Shown here: positions 17,096-26,084 of the stretch, one piece after another
Layout of the letters: each line of letters opens with the position of its first letter
Numbering within the stretch: position 1 is the stretch's first letter
Source of the DNA: Asticcacaulis sp. UBA2476
GTDB taxonomy: Bacteria; Pseudomonadota; Alphaproteobacteria; Caulobacterales; Caulobacteraceae
Length of the DNA: 64,000 bases
Assembly: GCA_002342035.1 (NCBI GenBank)
Contig: DDPE01000049.1
Span: 1 to 64,000, forward strand
Direction: 5' to 3'
Made by a program: the position numbers and the translations under genes
Notes under the pieces: model-generated
Told to the model about the DNA's origin: nothing
Seen by the model: the letters and a program-made list of their open reading frames with translations, nothing else
The model's database searches: none

Positions 17096-17179
17096 CTAAA
17101 GTCTCGGATGGGCAAAGGCGCGCAACGCATCGACAGCCTCATTGCGCGTGACCGGCGCATGAATACCCTGTCCGGACAT
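17096..17179 (-). CDS. Possible 27-residue peptide with strong ribosome binding site
   Basis: On the minus strand GGAGGAACC stands immediately before an ATG at 17179. The frame runs 27 codons (MSGQGIHAPVTRNEAV and a further eleven residues) to TAG at 17096. It ends eight bases from the hemerythrin stop. The peptide has no membrane segment and no recognisable family. The near-perfect Shine-Dalgarno is the only strong support. It could also be a leader peptide or a chance frame. Confidence 0.3.
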   Translation of the reverse strand: MSGQGIHAPVTRNEAVDALRAFAHPRL

Positions 17180-17298
17180 GGTTCCTCCGTTTGTTTTAGG
17201 AGACACAGACCTGCGCATTCATACGCGGCAAGCGAAACCATACCTTTTCTGGACTAAGCGCCATTTACATGGTTCCCTAGCGTTTTCGGGGGGAGCCG

Positions 17299-18562
17299 AT
17301 GCCGCTAACCATGCGCATACTGACGGGTCTGGCGCTGGGTTTAATCGGCGGAGTGGTGCTGTTTGAGTTTTTGCCGGACAGCATAGGTCCCGTCGGCACC
17401 ACGGCGCAGGTGATCGGCGGGCTGTGGCTCAATGCCCTGCGCATGACCATTATTCCGCTAGTGTTCGCGTTGCTGGCGCTGGGGGTGGTCAATGCCGCCG
17501 CGCTGGCCGGGCAGGGTACGCTGGCGCTAAAAACCGTGGTGACCTATGTTGTCCTGCTGCTGGTCTCAGCGGTATTGGGGGCCGCGCTGACGTTGGGCCT
17601 GTTGCCCCTGTTTCCCATTCCGGACGATGCCGCGCAGGCTCTGCGATCGAGCGCCGGATTGCACCATGCCGAGATCATGCCGTCTCCACCGCTCAGTGAG
17701 ATGCTGCTGGGCATCATCCCGGCCAACCCCATTGAGGCGGCAGCCAATGGCGCCATGCTGCAAATTGTCATATTTGCGCTGGTGTTCGGTCTGGCCCTGA
17801 CCCGCGTCAATGTCACCCGCCGGGCGGCGATCGTGGATTTTTTACATGCCCTGAACGACGTGATGTTTGTGATCGTGCGCTGGGTTCTGATCGCTGCACC
17901 GCTGGGGGTATGTGCGCTTGGGCTATCACTGGCGCTCAGGGCCGGAGCATCTGCCTTCGGGGCGCTGGCGCACTATGTCGCGTTTTCATGGGGCCTTGCA
18001 GTGATCGGCATAGGCTTAGCCTATGTCATGGCCTGGATCGGTGGCGGGATTTCGCCCTGGCGGTTTGCGCGCGGCGTGGCACCGGCGCAAGCCGTGGCCG
18101 TCAGCACCCAATCGTCACTGGCGTCCCTACCCGCCACGCTGACCAGCACGGATGCGCTGGGTATTCCGCGCGCCGTTTCCGGAGTCACCCTGCCGCTGGC
18201 GGTGTCGATTTTCCGGTTTAATGGTCCGATGCAGAATCTTATGCTGGGACTGTACGGTGCGTCACTTTATGGGATGCACCCCAGTTTCATGCTGATCGTT
18301 GCGGCCATTCTTGTGGCGGTGGTGATCGAGCAAAGCTCGATCGGTTTGCCGAACCAGCTAAATTTTTTCACGGCCTTATCTGCCGGTCTATGCCGTTCTG
18401 GGGGTGCCGGTTGAGATTCTGGCGCTTTTGATTGCCGTCGATGTCCTGCCTGATATGGTCGCCACCACCGGCAATGTCAGCATGAACGCCGCCGTGACCA
18501 CGGTGATTTCCAAACGATTTGCACCGGATGCTGACTTGCAAATGCAGGAGCGTAGATTTTAG
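17299..18562 (+). CDS. DAACS-family dicarboxylate/amino acid:cation symporter, frameshifted
   Basis: The gene begins at an ATG with GGGGGGAG upstream and encodes the multi-helix GltP/DctA fold: LRMTIIPLVFALLALGVVNA, the QSSLASLPATL serine-rich hairpin region, and FRFNGPMQNLMLG. The reading frame closes at 18414 after SSIGLPNQLNFFTAL. Removing one T from the run of six at about 18365-18370 restores a frame to 18562. That frame encodes YLPVYAVLGVPVEILALL and DMVATTGNVSMNAAV, the normal family C-terminus including the Na+-site region. Either the base is a sequencing error or the gene was recently inactivated. Confidence 0.8.
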
Positions 18563-18586
18563 AAAGATTGAACCGTGATCGTATTT

Positions 18587-18907
18587 TTAGTCTTCCAAAG
18601 ATTTAGCTTCGCAAATTGCATATTCGGTGGCTTGTTCGAAATAATCCTTTAGCTTCATAATGTATCTATTTCGCTCTTCTTGATAGCGCTCAATTTCATA
18701 GTTGTAATTTTTCACTCTAGAATTGTAAGATGTTATTTCCCATTCTGCACATTTGGTTGACGAATATGCTTTTGCGCAGAATGGTAATTCTGGCTTTTGT
18801 GGTTTTTCTGGCTTGTAATAGCTTCGGGGTGCCGCTGGCTCGGTGCAGAAAGCATTTGCTGAGTTGCTAATCGCTAGAAGTGAAAAAAATAGAATGGTTT
18901 TTTTCAT
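18587..18907 (-). CDS. Small secreted protein of unknown function
   Basis: The 106-residue product starts with a signal peptide (MKKTILFFSLLAISNSANA, cut before Phe20). The mature part is short and hydrophilic, with cysteines near its start (FCTEP, LPFCAKAY, STKCAEW) and at its end (AICEAK), probably forming periplasmic disulfides. Between them is a tyrosine- and arginine-rich helix (NYEIERYQEERNRY). It is AT-rich compared with its neighbours. I recognise no family. It is transcribed away from the ctrA promoter region. Confidence 0.6.
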   Translation of the reverse strand: MKKTILFFSLLAISNSANAFCTEPAAPRSYYKPEKPQKPELPFCAKAYSSTKCAEWEITSYNSRVKNYNYEIERYQEERNRYIMKLKDYFEQATEYAICEAKSLED

Positions 18908-19003
18908 ATTATTCCCCCCAAGGAGCTACTGATCATCAATTGTAATTCTTAAAGTTAAGAAATATTTTAATGATCTATTTCACCCGCGGGGGTTCCCCGC
19001 TGT

Positions 19004-19163
19004 GATTCAAAAGACTCAGTGCCAAAAAATGCACATATTTATCCTGTTAATAAATAGAATCGTTGACTCATCGGCCTTGTGGGTGAGTCGCAAATCACCC
19101 TACGAATCAATATTCGGGTAAGCTTAACGAATCTTAAGGGATTTTGGTTTTAGCTGATTAACG
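19004..19163 (+). promoter_or_regulatory. ctrA promoter region with GANTC cluster and CtrA-like half sites
   Basis: Seven GANTC sites lie within 130 bases: 19004, 19013, 19057, 19065, 19085, 19104 and 19129. GANTC is the target of the cell-cycle methylase CcrM, and hemimethylation of such a site controls ctrA P1 in Caulobacter. TTAA half sites are at 19124, 19134 and 19158, the first two being separated by six bases, and two of them read TTAACG. The 306-base gap between the small secreted gene and ctrA has no coding potential, so all of it appears regulatory. Confidence 0.75.
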
Positions 19164-19214
19164 AATGGTTTGGGCGTGTTGCCCCGACCTCGTTCCCAAC
19201 GCCGGAGGGGCTTG

Positions 19215-19916
19215 ATGCGAGTTTTATTGATTGAGGACGACAGCGCGACCGCGCAGAGCATCGAATTGATGCTTAAGTCGGAAGGTTTTAACGTCTACAC
19301 GACCGATCTGGGCGAAGAAGGCGTGGATCTGGGTAAGATCTACGACTACGACCTGATCCTGCTGGACCTTTCGCTGCCGGATATGTCGGGCGTCGAAGTG
19401 CTGCGCCAGTTGCGCGTGGGCAAGATCAATACGCCGATCATGATCCTGTCGGGTACGTCTGAAATCGACACCAAGGTTAAGACCCTGGGCAACGGCGCTG
19501 ACGACTACATGACCAAGCCGTTCCACAAAGACGAAATGATCGCGCGTATTCACGCTGTGGTCCGCCGCTCCAAGGGCCATGCTCAGTCGGTGATCAAGAC
19601 CGGTGACATCATTGTCAACCTGGACGCCAAGACGGTCGAAGTGTCGGGCAACCGCGTTCACCTGACCGGCAAAGAATATGAAATGCTTGAGCTTTTGTCC
19701 CTGCGTAAGGGCACGACCCTGACCAAGGAAATGTTCCTGAACCACCTTTACGGCGGTATGGACGAGCCTGAGCTTAAGATCATCGACGTGTTTATCTGTA
19801 AGCTGCGTAAGAAGCTGGCCGTGGCCGCTTCGGGCAACCACTATATCGAAACCGTCTGGGGCCGTGGTTACGTTCTGCGTGATCCGTCCGAAGTTGGCGG
19901 TACTGTCGCCGCTTAA
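19215..19916 (+). CDS. ctrA: Cell-cycle response regulator CtrA
   Basis: The 233-residue product has a receiver domain with the acidic pocket EDD (7-9), phosphoacceptor Asp51 in LLDLSLPDM, the Thr/Lys switch residues and KPF. An OmpR-type winged helix follows ([18 protein letters not shown], then [24 protein letters not shown]). CtrA-specific features are the [27 protein letters not shown] region, here given in outline, and the terminal Ala-Ala recognised by ClpXP. I chose the ATG at 19215 because GGAGGGG lies seven bases before it and MRVLLIEDD is the family start. CtrA silences the origin and activates flagellar, pilus and division genes. A terminator follows. Confidence 0.97.
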   Translation: MRVLLIEDDSATAQSIELMLKSEGFNVYTTDLGEEGVDLGKIYDYDLILLDLSLPDMSGVEVLRQLRVGKINTPIMILSGTSEIDTKVKTLGNGADDYMTKPFHKDEMIARIHAVVRRSKGHAQSVIKTGDIIVNLDAKTVEVSGNRVHLTGKEYEMLELLSLRKGTTLTKEMFLNHLYGGMDEPELKIIDVFICKLRKKLAVAASGNHYIETVWGRGYVLRDPSEVGGTVAA

Positions 19917-19969
19917 TCTACGGATACATCGATTACGTTATCGCCTTTCTGATTTTGGAAGGTGACTGA

Positions 19970-20007
19970 GCGCCCGTCGGCCCCTCCCGATGGGCGCTTT
20001 CTATTTT
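19970..20007 (+). terminator. Rho-independent terminator after ctrA
   Basis: An 11-base stem (GCGCCCGTCGG with CCGATGGGCGC, containing one G-T pair) encloses a six-base loop and is followed by TTTCTATTTT. Confidence 0.85.
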
Positions 20008-20172
20008 ACGCGCTTTTTTAACGCGCATTGTTTCCAAAAACCGCTTCACACTTTTTTGGCATGCGCTTGTTCAGCTTTGCTTAACCGTGTCTGTAAACCT
20101 TAAACTAAACCTGATGGTGTAACCTTGTTATGCGGGATAAGAATTCCCAAAATAATCAAGGTGAGGGCGGTC

Positions 20173-20691
20173 ATGGGTTTTCAGTCATTCAAGGTTTTGT
20201 TTCTGTGTGAGCATAATTCGGCGCGCTCGATCATGGCTGAGGCCCTGCTCAACCGCTTAGGCGCCGGACGGTTTGAAGCCTATTCCGCAGGCATCGCCCC
20301 TGCCCCCTCCGTCAGCCCCTATGTCATGAGCGTACTGCAAAAGATCAACTATACCCTCTCAAAGCTTTCGCCCAAGCCGGTCGAGGCGATGCTCACTGAC
20401 GATGCGCCGGTATTTGATTTTGTGTTTCGCCTGTCGCACCATTTGCCGGCCGATGGTCACTGGCCGGATTTCAAGGGCGCGCCGATGGTCATCGACTGGT
20501 TCCTGCCTGACCCCAGCGATCTGAGCGATTCCAAAAGCGTGGTGGCGCAGGCTTATGGCGACATGTTCGCGCGCCTGTCGAGCCGGATCGATACGCTGTC
20601 GCAGATGTCGGATGAGGCCCTGAAGCAGTTCATGCCGCTGCGCGGTCGTCTGGAGCGCATGGGCGAGGAAGCCTTCCGGCTGGCGTCGTGA
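20173..20691 (+). CDS. Low-molecular-weight phosphatase / arsenate-reductase-like protein
   Basis: The product has 172 residues. It opens with KVLFLCEHNSARSIMAEALL, the P-loop CX5R of low-molecular-weight tyrosine phosphatases and thioredoxin-type arsenate reductases (Cys12 to Arg18). The region MVIDWFLPDPSD near residue 110 supplies the general-acid Asp as in LMW phosphatases. The extra cysteines needed by the ArsC thioredoxin class are not evident, so arsenate reduction is uncertain. The start at 20173 has GAGGGCGG upstream. It lies 120 bases before an arsR-arsC-like pair, which suggests related control. Confidence 0.75.
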   Translation: MGFQSFKVLFLCEHNSARSIMAEALLNRLGAGRFEAYSAGIAPAPSVSPYVMSVLQKINYTLSKLSPKPVEAMLTDDAPVFDFVFRLSHHLPADGHWPDFKGAPMVIDWFLPDPSDLSDSKSVVAQAYGDMFARLSSRIDTLSQMSDEALKQFMPLRGRLERMGEEAFRLAS

Positions 20692-20812
20692 GGTCTTTTT
20701 CGGCTTAAGTTTCTGGTTTTTTATGGATTTTTAATTCCATAGTCGCGAAAAAGACGAAATATTTTATTGTCTTTCGCTTTCTGATTGCTGAAACTCATGT
20801 AAACTTGGCGGC

Positions 20813-21145
20813 ATGAACACCGATGATGCCGTAGTTAATCTTTTCGCGCTGGCGCACCCTGGGCGGCTGGCCATGTATCAGGTCATTGTCGCGGCCGGAC
20901 CTGGTGGCATAGCTGCGGGTCAGGTGGCGCGCGCGGTCAATATGCCCGCCAACACCGCCTCGACGCACCTCAGCATAATGACCGGCGCGGGTCTTCTGAG
21001 TGCGCATCGCGAAGGGCGCTCGATCATCTATAGCGCCGACATGGCTCATTTCTCACAGATGATCGGGTTTCTGCTCAAAGACTGCGCGCAGGGTCGGCCC
21101 GAAGCCTATGAATCGCTGCGGGCATGGCTTAAACAAAACGCTTAG
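20813..21145 (+). CDS. ArsR/SmtB-family transcriptional regulator
   Basis: A 110-residue winged-helix protein: LFALAHPGRLAMYQVIV, then AGQVARAVNMPANTASTHLSIMTGAGLLSAHREGRSIIYS, with the recognition helix in the second stretch (shown in outline). The canonical ELCVCDL metal-binding motif in helix 3 is not present, so the inducer may be something other than arsenite or may bind elsewhere. It is 23 bases ahead of the arsenate-reductase-like gene and probably controls both. Confidence 0.8.
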   Translation: MNTDDAVVNLFALAHPGRLAMYQVIVAAGPGGIAAGQVARAVNMPANTASTHLSIMTGAGLLSAHREGRSIIYSADMAHFSQMIGFLLKDCAQGRPEAYESLRAWLKQNA

Positions 21146-21168
21146 ACACCATTTAAGAAAAGCGTTTC

Positions 21169-21522
21169 ATGGCCATCGAAGTCACTATCTATCACCGCCC
21201 GACCTGCTCCACCTCACGCAAAGCGCTTGAACTGATCCGCGCGCAGGGTGTTGAGCCAACCATCATCGACTATGGCAAGGTCGGCTGGACCAAGCCGCAA
21301 TTGCAGGGCCTGCTGAAAACCATGGGCGTGGGCGCGCGCGATATTTTGCGCACCAGAGGCACGCCTGCCGAGGAACTGGGCCTGACGGCGGCGGGTGTTA
21401 GCGATGATGCGATCCTTGAGGCCATGGTGCGTGAGCCTGTGCTGGTCGAACGCCCAATCGTGGTGACCTCTAAGGGCGCACTCATCGCCCGCCCGGTCGA
21501 GCGATTGCTGGAGATTTTGTAG
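21169..21522 (+). CDS. arsC: ArsC family (glutaredoxin-type) arsenate reductase
   Basis: A 117-residue thioredoxin-fold protein: VTIYHRPTCSTSRKALELI with reactive Cys13, then DILRTRGTPAEELGL and the arginine-bearing VREPVLVERPIVV. In ArsC of the R773 type this Cys reduces arsenate with glutathione. Related YffB/Spx-like proteins share the fold, but the CSTSRK and RPIV segments favour ArsC. It is the last gene of the cluster. Confidence 0.8.
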   Translation: MAIEVTIYHRPTCSTSRKALELIRAQGVEPTIIDYGKVGWTKPQLQGLLKTMGVGARDILRTRGTPAEELGLTAAGVSDDAILEAMVREPVLVERPIVVTSKGALIARPVERLLEIL

Positions 21523-21795
21523 GTTTAAAGTGGCCGTGAGCGTCATTTATTGTCACGCCAAGCGCTGTAGTGTTCTTGAAGAGGTCTTAGTGGGTAAGGA
21601 GACACTGTTCTCGAAACAACACATAAGGTAGTTTTCCCACGTTAAGCACATGATTGTCGTGCCTTTGACGGGCAGGTGATATAGCGGGGATCTTCAAGCG
21701 GTTTAGAGGCTAATGGGGCGGTGCATAATGTTGCAGACGATCAGTTGCAAACTGATCGCAGCACGGCTGGCTGATATGTTGGTTAGCAAACGAAT

Positions 21796-22563
21796 TTAGA
21801 ATGTGTCGGCGTTCACAACTCGATTTCTTTCGATATCTCTGCGCGTTAAACTCTTTATTGGCTCGAAAATTTCATTGTGCATAGAAAAAGCGAAATATGC
21901 AGACATTACTTTATCAAACATTATGGGTTCAAGTATGAACTCACGATCGAACTGAGTTTTGTCGCGGGCATAATCAAACAGGCTAGATGATGTCGCATAG
22001 ATAGCGGCGCAATTTGATATGCATTCTGCCACAAAGTTATGATCCATATGGCTAAACTCGCGATTTATACCTTCACATCTAGATTGAAACACCTGAATCA
22101 TGGCGATTAGGTCTGATAAACGATCAGCAACCATATCGTGTGGGGTTCTTTCTAGGATTGTCTCAAAATTCGTTAACACCGTCTGAGGTAAGTCGTGGGT
22201 GGTTACATCGGGCGTACGCAGAACTATTCCGAACTCCCCGCCAGCAAGATACATGTATATAGACTTTAAGCTTTCGGCGCTGGCTATGCAGTATGCACAT
22301 ACTTGACTTAGCGCTAAAGGGAGTGTGGCGCGTGCTGCTACATAAAGACGCTTATTTCGATTTTGTTCATGTTTGTCAGCTTGCTGAATCTGTTTGTTCA
22401 ACAAATAAGCGGCCCAGACGGCTGCACATAACGCCATAAACCCAGAGGCCAACGTCTCCCAATCGTCTGCTTTGTCCATAGCGATAAGGGTCAAGATCAG
22501 GAGAACGCTTCCGAAAAATATTCCATTGGATACAATTAATGTAAGTCGCTCGTTTTTAGTCAT
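21796..22563 (-). CDS. Two-helix membrane protein of unknown function
   Basis: The 255-residue product has two N-terminal membrane segments (VSNGIFFGSVLLILTLIAM, about residues 10-28, and ASGFMALCAAVWAAYLL, about 39-55) followed by a helical cytoplasmic domain of 190 residues. I recognise no family. The layout resembles many accessory membrane proteins in genomic islands. It is relatively AT-rich and lies about 120 bases outside the left att-like site, so it is not clearly part of the island. The 270 bases between arsC and this gene contain nothing I can identify. Confidence 0.6.
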   Translation of the reverse strand: MTKNERLTLIVSNGIFFGSVLLILTLIAMDKADDWETLASGFMALCAAVWAAYLLNKQIQQADKHEQNRNKRLYVAARATLPLALSQVCAYCIASAESLKSIYMYLAGGEFGIVLRTPDVTTHDLPQTVLTNFETILERTPHDMVADRLSDLIAMIQVFQSRCEGINREFSHMDHNFVAECISNCAAIYATSSSLFDYARDKTQFDREFILEPIMFDKVMSAYFAFSMHNEIFEPIKSLTRRDIERNRVVNADTF

Positions 22564-22682
22564 TTGCTCTCCCTACGCGGGGTATGAATACCTTAGCGTG
22601 TGTAGGGAGCAATGAATAACGGAGGATGTTCGCTACGCCAAGGCGCAGCCCGAAGGTTAGTGCATAAGTAGGGATATAAAAT

Positions 22683-22708
22683 TTGGGAGATTGGAGCGGG
22701 TGAAGGGA
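22683..22708 (-). other. Left att-like site: displaced 3' end of tRNA-Gly
   Basis: These 26 bases match 30642-30667 with one mismatch. Read on the minus strand the sequence is the last 17 bases of a glycine tRNA, ending CACCCGCTCCA with an encoded CCA, plus the bases just beyond. The intact tRNA on the right lacks the encoded CCA. The fragment therefore looks like the original chromosomal tRNA end displaced by integration. Confidence 0.75.
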
Positions 22709-22932
22709 CCGGGCACCCCGCTCTTGGGTGCGGTCTTAGTGGCGGTGATCTGGGGCATGATCGGCCTCATAAGTGGGAATCGGATGGCCTATCTGATCAT
22801 TGCGCCGGGGCGTTTACCATAGTCGTTTTGGCGATCACCTCCCTCGGCCGGGTTTATTGGAGACTGGCTCCGGGAGGCTCTCGTCAAACGCTCAGGACCG
22901 CGAGCGTTATGGATGGGCCTGACGGGCGATGA
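22701..22932 (+). pseudogene. Frameshifted remnant of a small membrane protein
   Basis: One frame gives TPLLGAVLVAVIWGMIGLIS and NRMAYLIIAPG before a stop near 22820. The adjacent frame continues sensibly with AFTIVVLAITSLGRVYWRL and ends about 22932. Joined at about 22805-22812 these make a two-helix membrane protein of some 75 residues. The only possible start in the window is a GTG inside the att-like repeat. I do not recognise the family. Confidence 0.35.
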
Positions 22933-23275
22933 CGCGCTTTAGGGCTTCCATAAAGCTTATTCGACGCTCGGCGGCGCGTTCTGGGGAATGGCTGGCTTCG
23001 ATCTGGCCACGAATGTTCATCAGCCATGAGCGATAACAGGCCAGTTCATATCTCAGGCGACGATCCTTGGCCCGGTCGAGGCGGATGTCGATCCTCTCGA
23101 TGACGTAGTCCAGAAGGCCAATGGCCTCTTCGTAATCATAGTTCTTGAGCAGTTCGCGGATCAGACGTGGTGATATATGGTCGTGGTAAAGCTGACGGTC
23201 TTCCGCGTGGAACTGCCCGGCAGGGAGATGGCTTAGAATCCATTCCTCTGATTGGGTGATATAGGTCTGGGGCAT
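22907..23275 (-). CDS. Hypothetical protein of the tRNA-Gly island
   Basis: A hydrophilic, helical protein of 122 residues (WILSHLPAGQFHAEDRQLYH, then YEEAIGLLDYVIERIDIRLD). Arginine-rich helices at the C-terminus (ERAAERRISFMEALKRVIAR) suggest binding to nucleic acid or protein, but no motif is diagnostic. GGAGAAAAGC precedes the ATG. It is transcribed in the same direction as the serine recombinase upstream, with 70 bases between. Confidence 0.6.
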   Translation of the reverse strand: MPQTYITQSEEWILSHLPAGQFHAEDRQLYHDHISPRLIRELLKNYDYEEAIGLLDYVIERIDIRLDRAKDRRLRYELACYRSWLMNIRGQIEASHSPERAAERRISFMEALKRVIARQAHP

Positions 23276-23344
23276 GGGCTTTTCTCCTGTCTTTGGGTGC
23301 CCATGTATTTATGCTGGCACGCCCAAGCCGAGGTGATTTATGAC

Positions 23345-23968
23345 CTATTTTCCAGCCGCCATCTTGAGCAGCTTCTCACCGTCGGGCCGCAGTTGTCCAT
23401 CGGGACTGACGAGCCTGTACAATGTGTTCCTCGTTATCCGAAGTTCTGCGCACAGATCGGCGACATTCGTGTCCCGATGTGCCATTGCCGCTTGTGCCCG
23501 GCGCAGGCCAGATGGCGTCAGCACGAACTTGCGACCGCCCAACCGTCCGCGGGCGCGAGCAGCCTGCATCCCGGCCATTGTGCGTTCTCGGATGAGTTCC
23601 CGCTCGAACTCAGCCAGACTGGCAAAGATGCCGAAGACCAACTTTCCCGATGCGGTCGTCGTGTCGATGGAAGCGCCATGACCGGCCAGCACTCGTAGTC
23701 CAATACCGCGGTTCGTCAGGTCATGAACGGTATTGACCAGATGTCGCAGATCGCGGCCGAGACGGTCGAGCTTCCAGATAACCAGCGTATCGCCTTCACG
23801 CAGCGCCTTGAGGCATGACATCAGCGCCGGGCGGTCATCCTTCTTCCCACTGGCTATATCCTGATAGATGTCTTCGACCTTCACCCCATGCTCGACGAGA
23901 GCATCCATTTGAAGGTCTGTCTGTTGGTCATGTGTGGAAACGCGCGCATAGCCAATCTTCAAAAACAA
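23345..23968 (-). CDS. Serine recombinase (Tn3 resolvase/DNA invertase family)
   Basis: The 207-residue product is complete. The catalytic domain has IGYARVSTHDQQTDLQMDAL with nucleophile Ser11, then DTLVIWKLDRLGRDLRHLV and AEFERELIRERTMAGMQAAR. The C-terminal helix-turn-helix spans ARGRLGGRK to ELRITRNTLYRL. Such enzymes resolve transposon cointegrates or invert DNA segments. No transposase or inverted segment is visible beside it, so its substrate sites are unknown. The 3' end carries a short unusual tail (PDGEKLLKMAAGK). Confidence 0.9.
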   Translation of the reverse strand: MFLKIGYARVSTHDQQTDLQMDALVEHGVKVEDIYQDIASGKKDDRPALMSCLKALREGDTLVIWKLDRLGRDLRHLVNTVHDLTNRGIGLRVLAGHGASIDTTTASGKLVFGIFASLAEFERELIRERTMAGMQAARARGRLGGRKFVLTPSGLRRAQAAMAHRDTNVADLCAELRITRNTLYRLVSPDGQLRPDGEKLLKMAAGK

Positions 23969-25294
23969 TCCTCTCTAAAATAGTCCATCACAAACGTTCG
24001 ATTTCATGACACTTCGCGCAAACCCTTGCCCGGTCTGCATTTGCGTCATTGTATCCGTCATTTAAATTGTCTCATGCAAACCCTGATCTGTCCAAGTATC
24101 AGGGACATGTTTTTCACGAGATTGACCCGGCCATGCCGATCACTCGGTTTTCTGACTGCGTGTCTCGTCAGATGGGGGCCTCCGGCCCGGTGCAACTTGA
24201 CTGGGGTAATGAGCAGGCAACGAGAGAACTGGCGATCTGGTCATGAGGCAGGCGTCGCTTTAAGCCCGGTCTTTCGATGATCGGACCACCAAGTCCTTCG
24301 ACCGGCATCATTATAGTCGATCCAGCACTCGATAATCACCGCAGGTGAACCTGCGCTGATCTTCTCGCTGGCTGGCGTCGAAGCCGACTAGCGCAATGGG
24401 CCACCATTATTATAAGCCCGGCGGCCGGGCACCGGGCATACAAAATCCCGCCCCATTCCTTGTCGGCCCGGCTTTCAGACTTCGATCTATGAGGTCGATC
24501 TCATAAACCAAGTCATATCCAATACGAGAATGGGTTGTTATGACGGTGCTTTGGATGTGGCGTTGCGTAGCAATGACGCATCAAAGGATGGTCAGGAACG
24601 GCCCATTCTCTACCGGTGGCCAACAGGTCGCCCTTTGAGGGGCGACTTGGCGGCTGCCGCGACGCATCACTCATCAGATAAGCCTCAAGGCTCATGTACA
24701 CGAACCCGCTTCGCAACAATCAATCTGAGCGGAGATCGCCATCGCCACGGCTCGTCGTCTCCGGCATGAGACATGGGCATCCGGCCGCTCTTGCCAAGGC
24801 AATCGCTTCCATCTGCCCAGTCTCGTATCCCAACATTTTCTGACCTTCTTATAATATACACGCGATCAGAAAGTTTAGGCGACAGTTCGGGGAGATGGTC
24901 AGGTGGATATGATGGGGGTTTAGGGTGTTGTATAGGGGAGCGTTAGCAAGTCTCTTTGATTTATTGACTGGCTATCAACTTGTATCAAGATGGAACAAAC
25001 ATGAGCATCTTGATAAAATATCGATGTATATTCATTTTTCTAAAATAAACCGCTTGCATTCTCGTATATATTCATGTATCTATCAACACATATTATATAA
25101 AGGCTGCGTGATGACCGTAATCATGTAGTCATGGGCCGCCCAGAGTCGGGCAGACATAAAATATCCTTTCCTGAAAATTCAACACATTCAGATGCCTTGC
25201 GAGGCAAAGGAGAAGCTATGTCTGTTGAGACAAATATGACCCATGAGGACTCGATCCTCTATACTGCGCAAACCTCTCTGCAGGAGGGGTTGTG
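23969..25294. other. 1.3-kb stretch of the island without a clear gene
   Basis: No frame here has both a good start and coherent composition. One plus-strand frame, from about 24067 to its TGA at 24246, reads like a protein C-terminus (GHVFHEIDPAMPITRFSDC, QLDWGNEQATRELAIWS) and may be a gene fragment; I do not recognise it. From about 24840 to 25130 the DNA is strongly AT-rich and non-coding. A GGAGGGG ribosome site at 25283 belongs to the next gene. Confidence 0.5.
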
Positions 25295-25651
25295 ATGAGT
25301 AAGTCATTGGAACAAAAGCGCGAATACCAGCGCCAATATAGAGCACGAAAAAAGACCGAATTTGAAGCTTTTATTGAAGCGCGTGCGAGGGAACACCGGC
25401 GTATTGTCGCTGATTATGCGCGGTACAATATGTGGGCCGACGCGCTGATTGAAGCGAAGGAAACCACGATAGAAATCCTACAAACCGCATTGGATAAGGC
25501 GCGGCTTACCGGCCTAAGGGCCGACGTTGAGCATGCCAACACCGTAAACGAATACTGGACAGCTTATATCGACCGAATGGAACACGCCATGCTTGCCGAT
25601 CCGGCGGTTCAGAGGGTCAATGAACGGGAAGAAAGGATGGCAAACGGATGA
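25295..25651 (+). CDS. Hypothetical coiled-coil protein of the island
   Basis: The 118-residue product starts at an ATG six bases after GGAGGGG; a GTG three bases earlier is an alternative. It is highly charged and helical (SLEQKREYQRQYRARKKTEF, then ARAREHRRIVADYARYNMW). The basic N-terminus resembles DNA-binding tails of small phage or plasmid proteins. No family is recognised. It overlaps the next gene by four bases (ATGA), so they form an operon. Confidence 0.6.
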   Translation: MSKSLEQKREYQRQYRARKKTEFEAFIEARAREHRRIVADYARYNMWADALIEAKETTIEILQTALDKARLTGLRADVEHANTVNEYWTAYIDRMEHAMLADPAVQRVNEREERMANG

Positions 25652-25992
25652 CAAGCTTCAATATGCAACGAAGGGCCACCATCCCACTTCAAATCTCTCG
25701 AACGAACCGAGCCGAAGATGTGCTGCCGATACCGGGCGCTCCTCACTGTTCAACGGAGACCTTAGTGGCATTAGTGTCAGTGTACAAGGTTTTGCCGACC
25801 TTTCGAAAAGGAAGTGAAGCCTTTGATTTACTCATGGCCAGCATCGGACCGCACATCAGTTATATCAATGAATTTGTCCTTCGCTATGCTGGACTAATCG
25901 AAGACGCAGAGGACCGGGACTGCGAACGCATGAAGTGGCGCTGCATGTTGAATGAACAAGAGGCTGCAATCTGGGAGGCCCTGATCTCATAA
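25648..25992 (+). CDS. Hypothetical protein, second gene of island operon
   Basis: A protein of 114 residues coupled to the preceding gene by an ATGA overlap. The C-terminal half is acidic and helical (FVLRYAGLIEDAEDRDCERM). There are no membrane segments and no motif I can name. It stops 40 bases before the tRNA-like remnant. Confidence 0.55.
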   Translation: MTSFNMQRRATIPLQISRTNRAEDVLPIPGAPHCSTETLVALVSVYKVLPTFRKGSEAFDLLMASIGPHISYINEFVLRYAGLIEDAEDRDCERMKWRCMLNEQEAAIWEALIS

Positions 25993-26031
25993 AGCAAATC
26001 ATCCAAGCCGCTTAAGACTTAGCGGCAATAC

Positions 26032-26084
26032 GCGCAGGCTGAATGGATCACAGAGGGTCCGCAGGTTCGAATCCTGCCCTGCGC
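26032..26084 (+). pseudogene. Internally deleted tRNA (acceptor and T arm only)
   Basis: A seven-base acceptor stem is perfectly paired (GCGCAGG at 26032 with CCTGCGC at 26078). A perfect T arm GCAGG-TTCGAAT-CCTGC directly precedes the 3' strand. Only 22 bases replace the D arm, anticodon arm and variable loop. The 3' end continues ACG rather than CCA. By its T arm and flanks it resembles tRNA-Arg, but the anticodon is gone. It may be an att remnant or a structured tRNA mimic. Confidence 0.6.
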
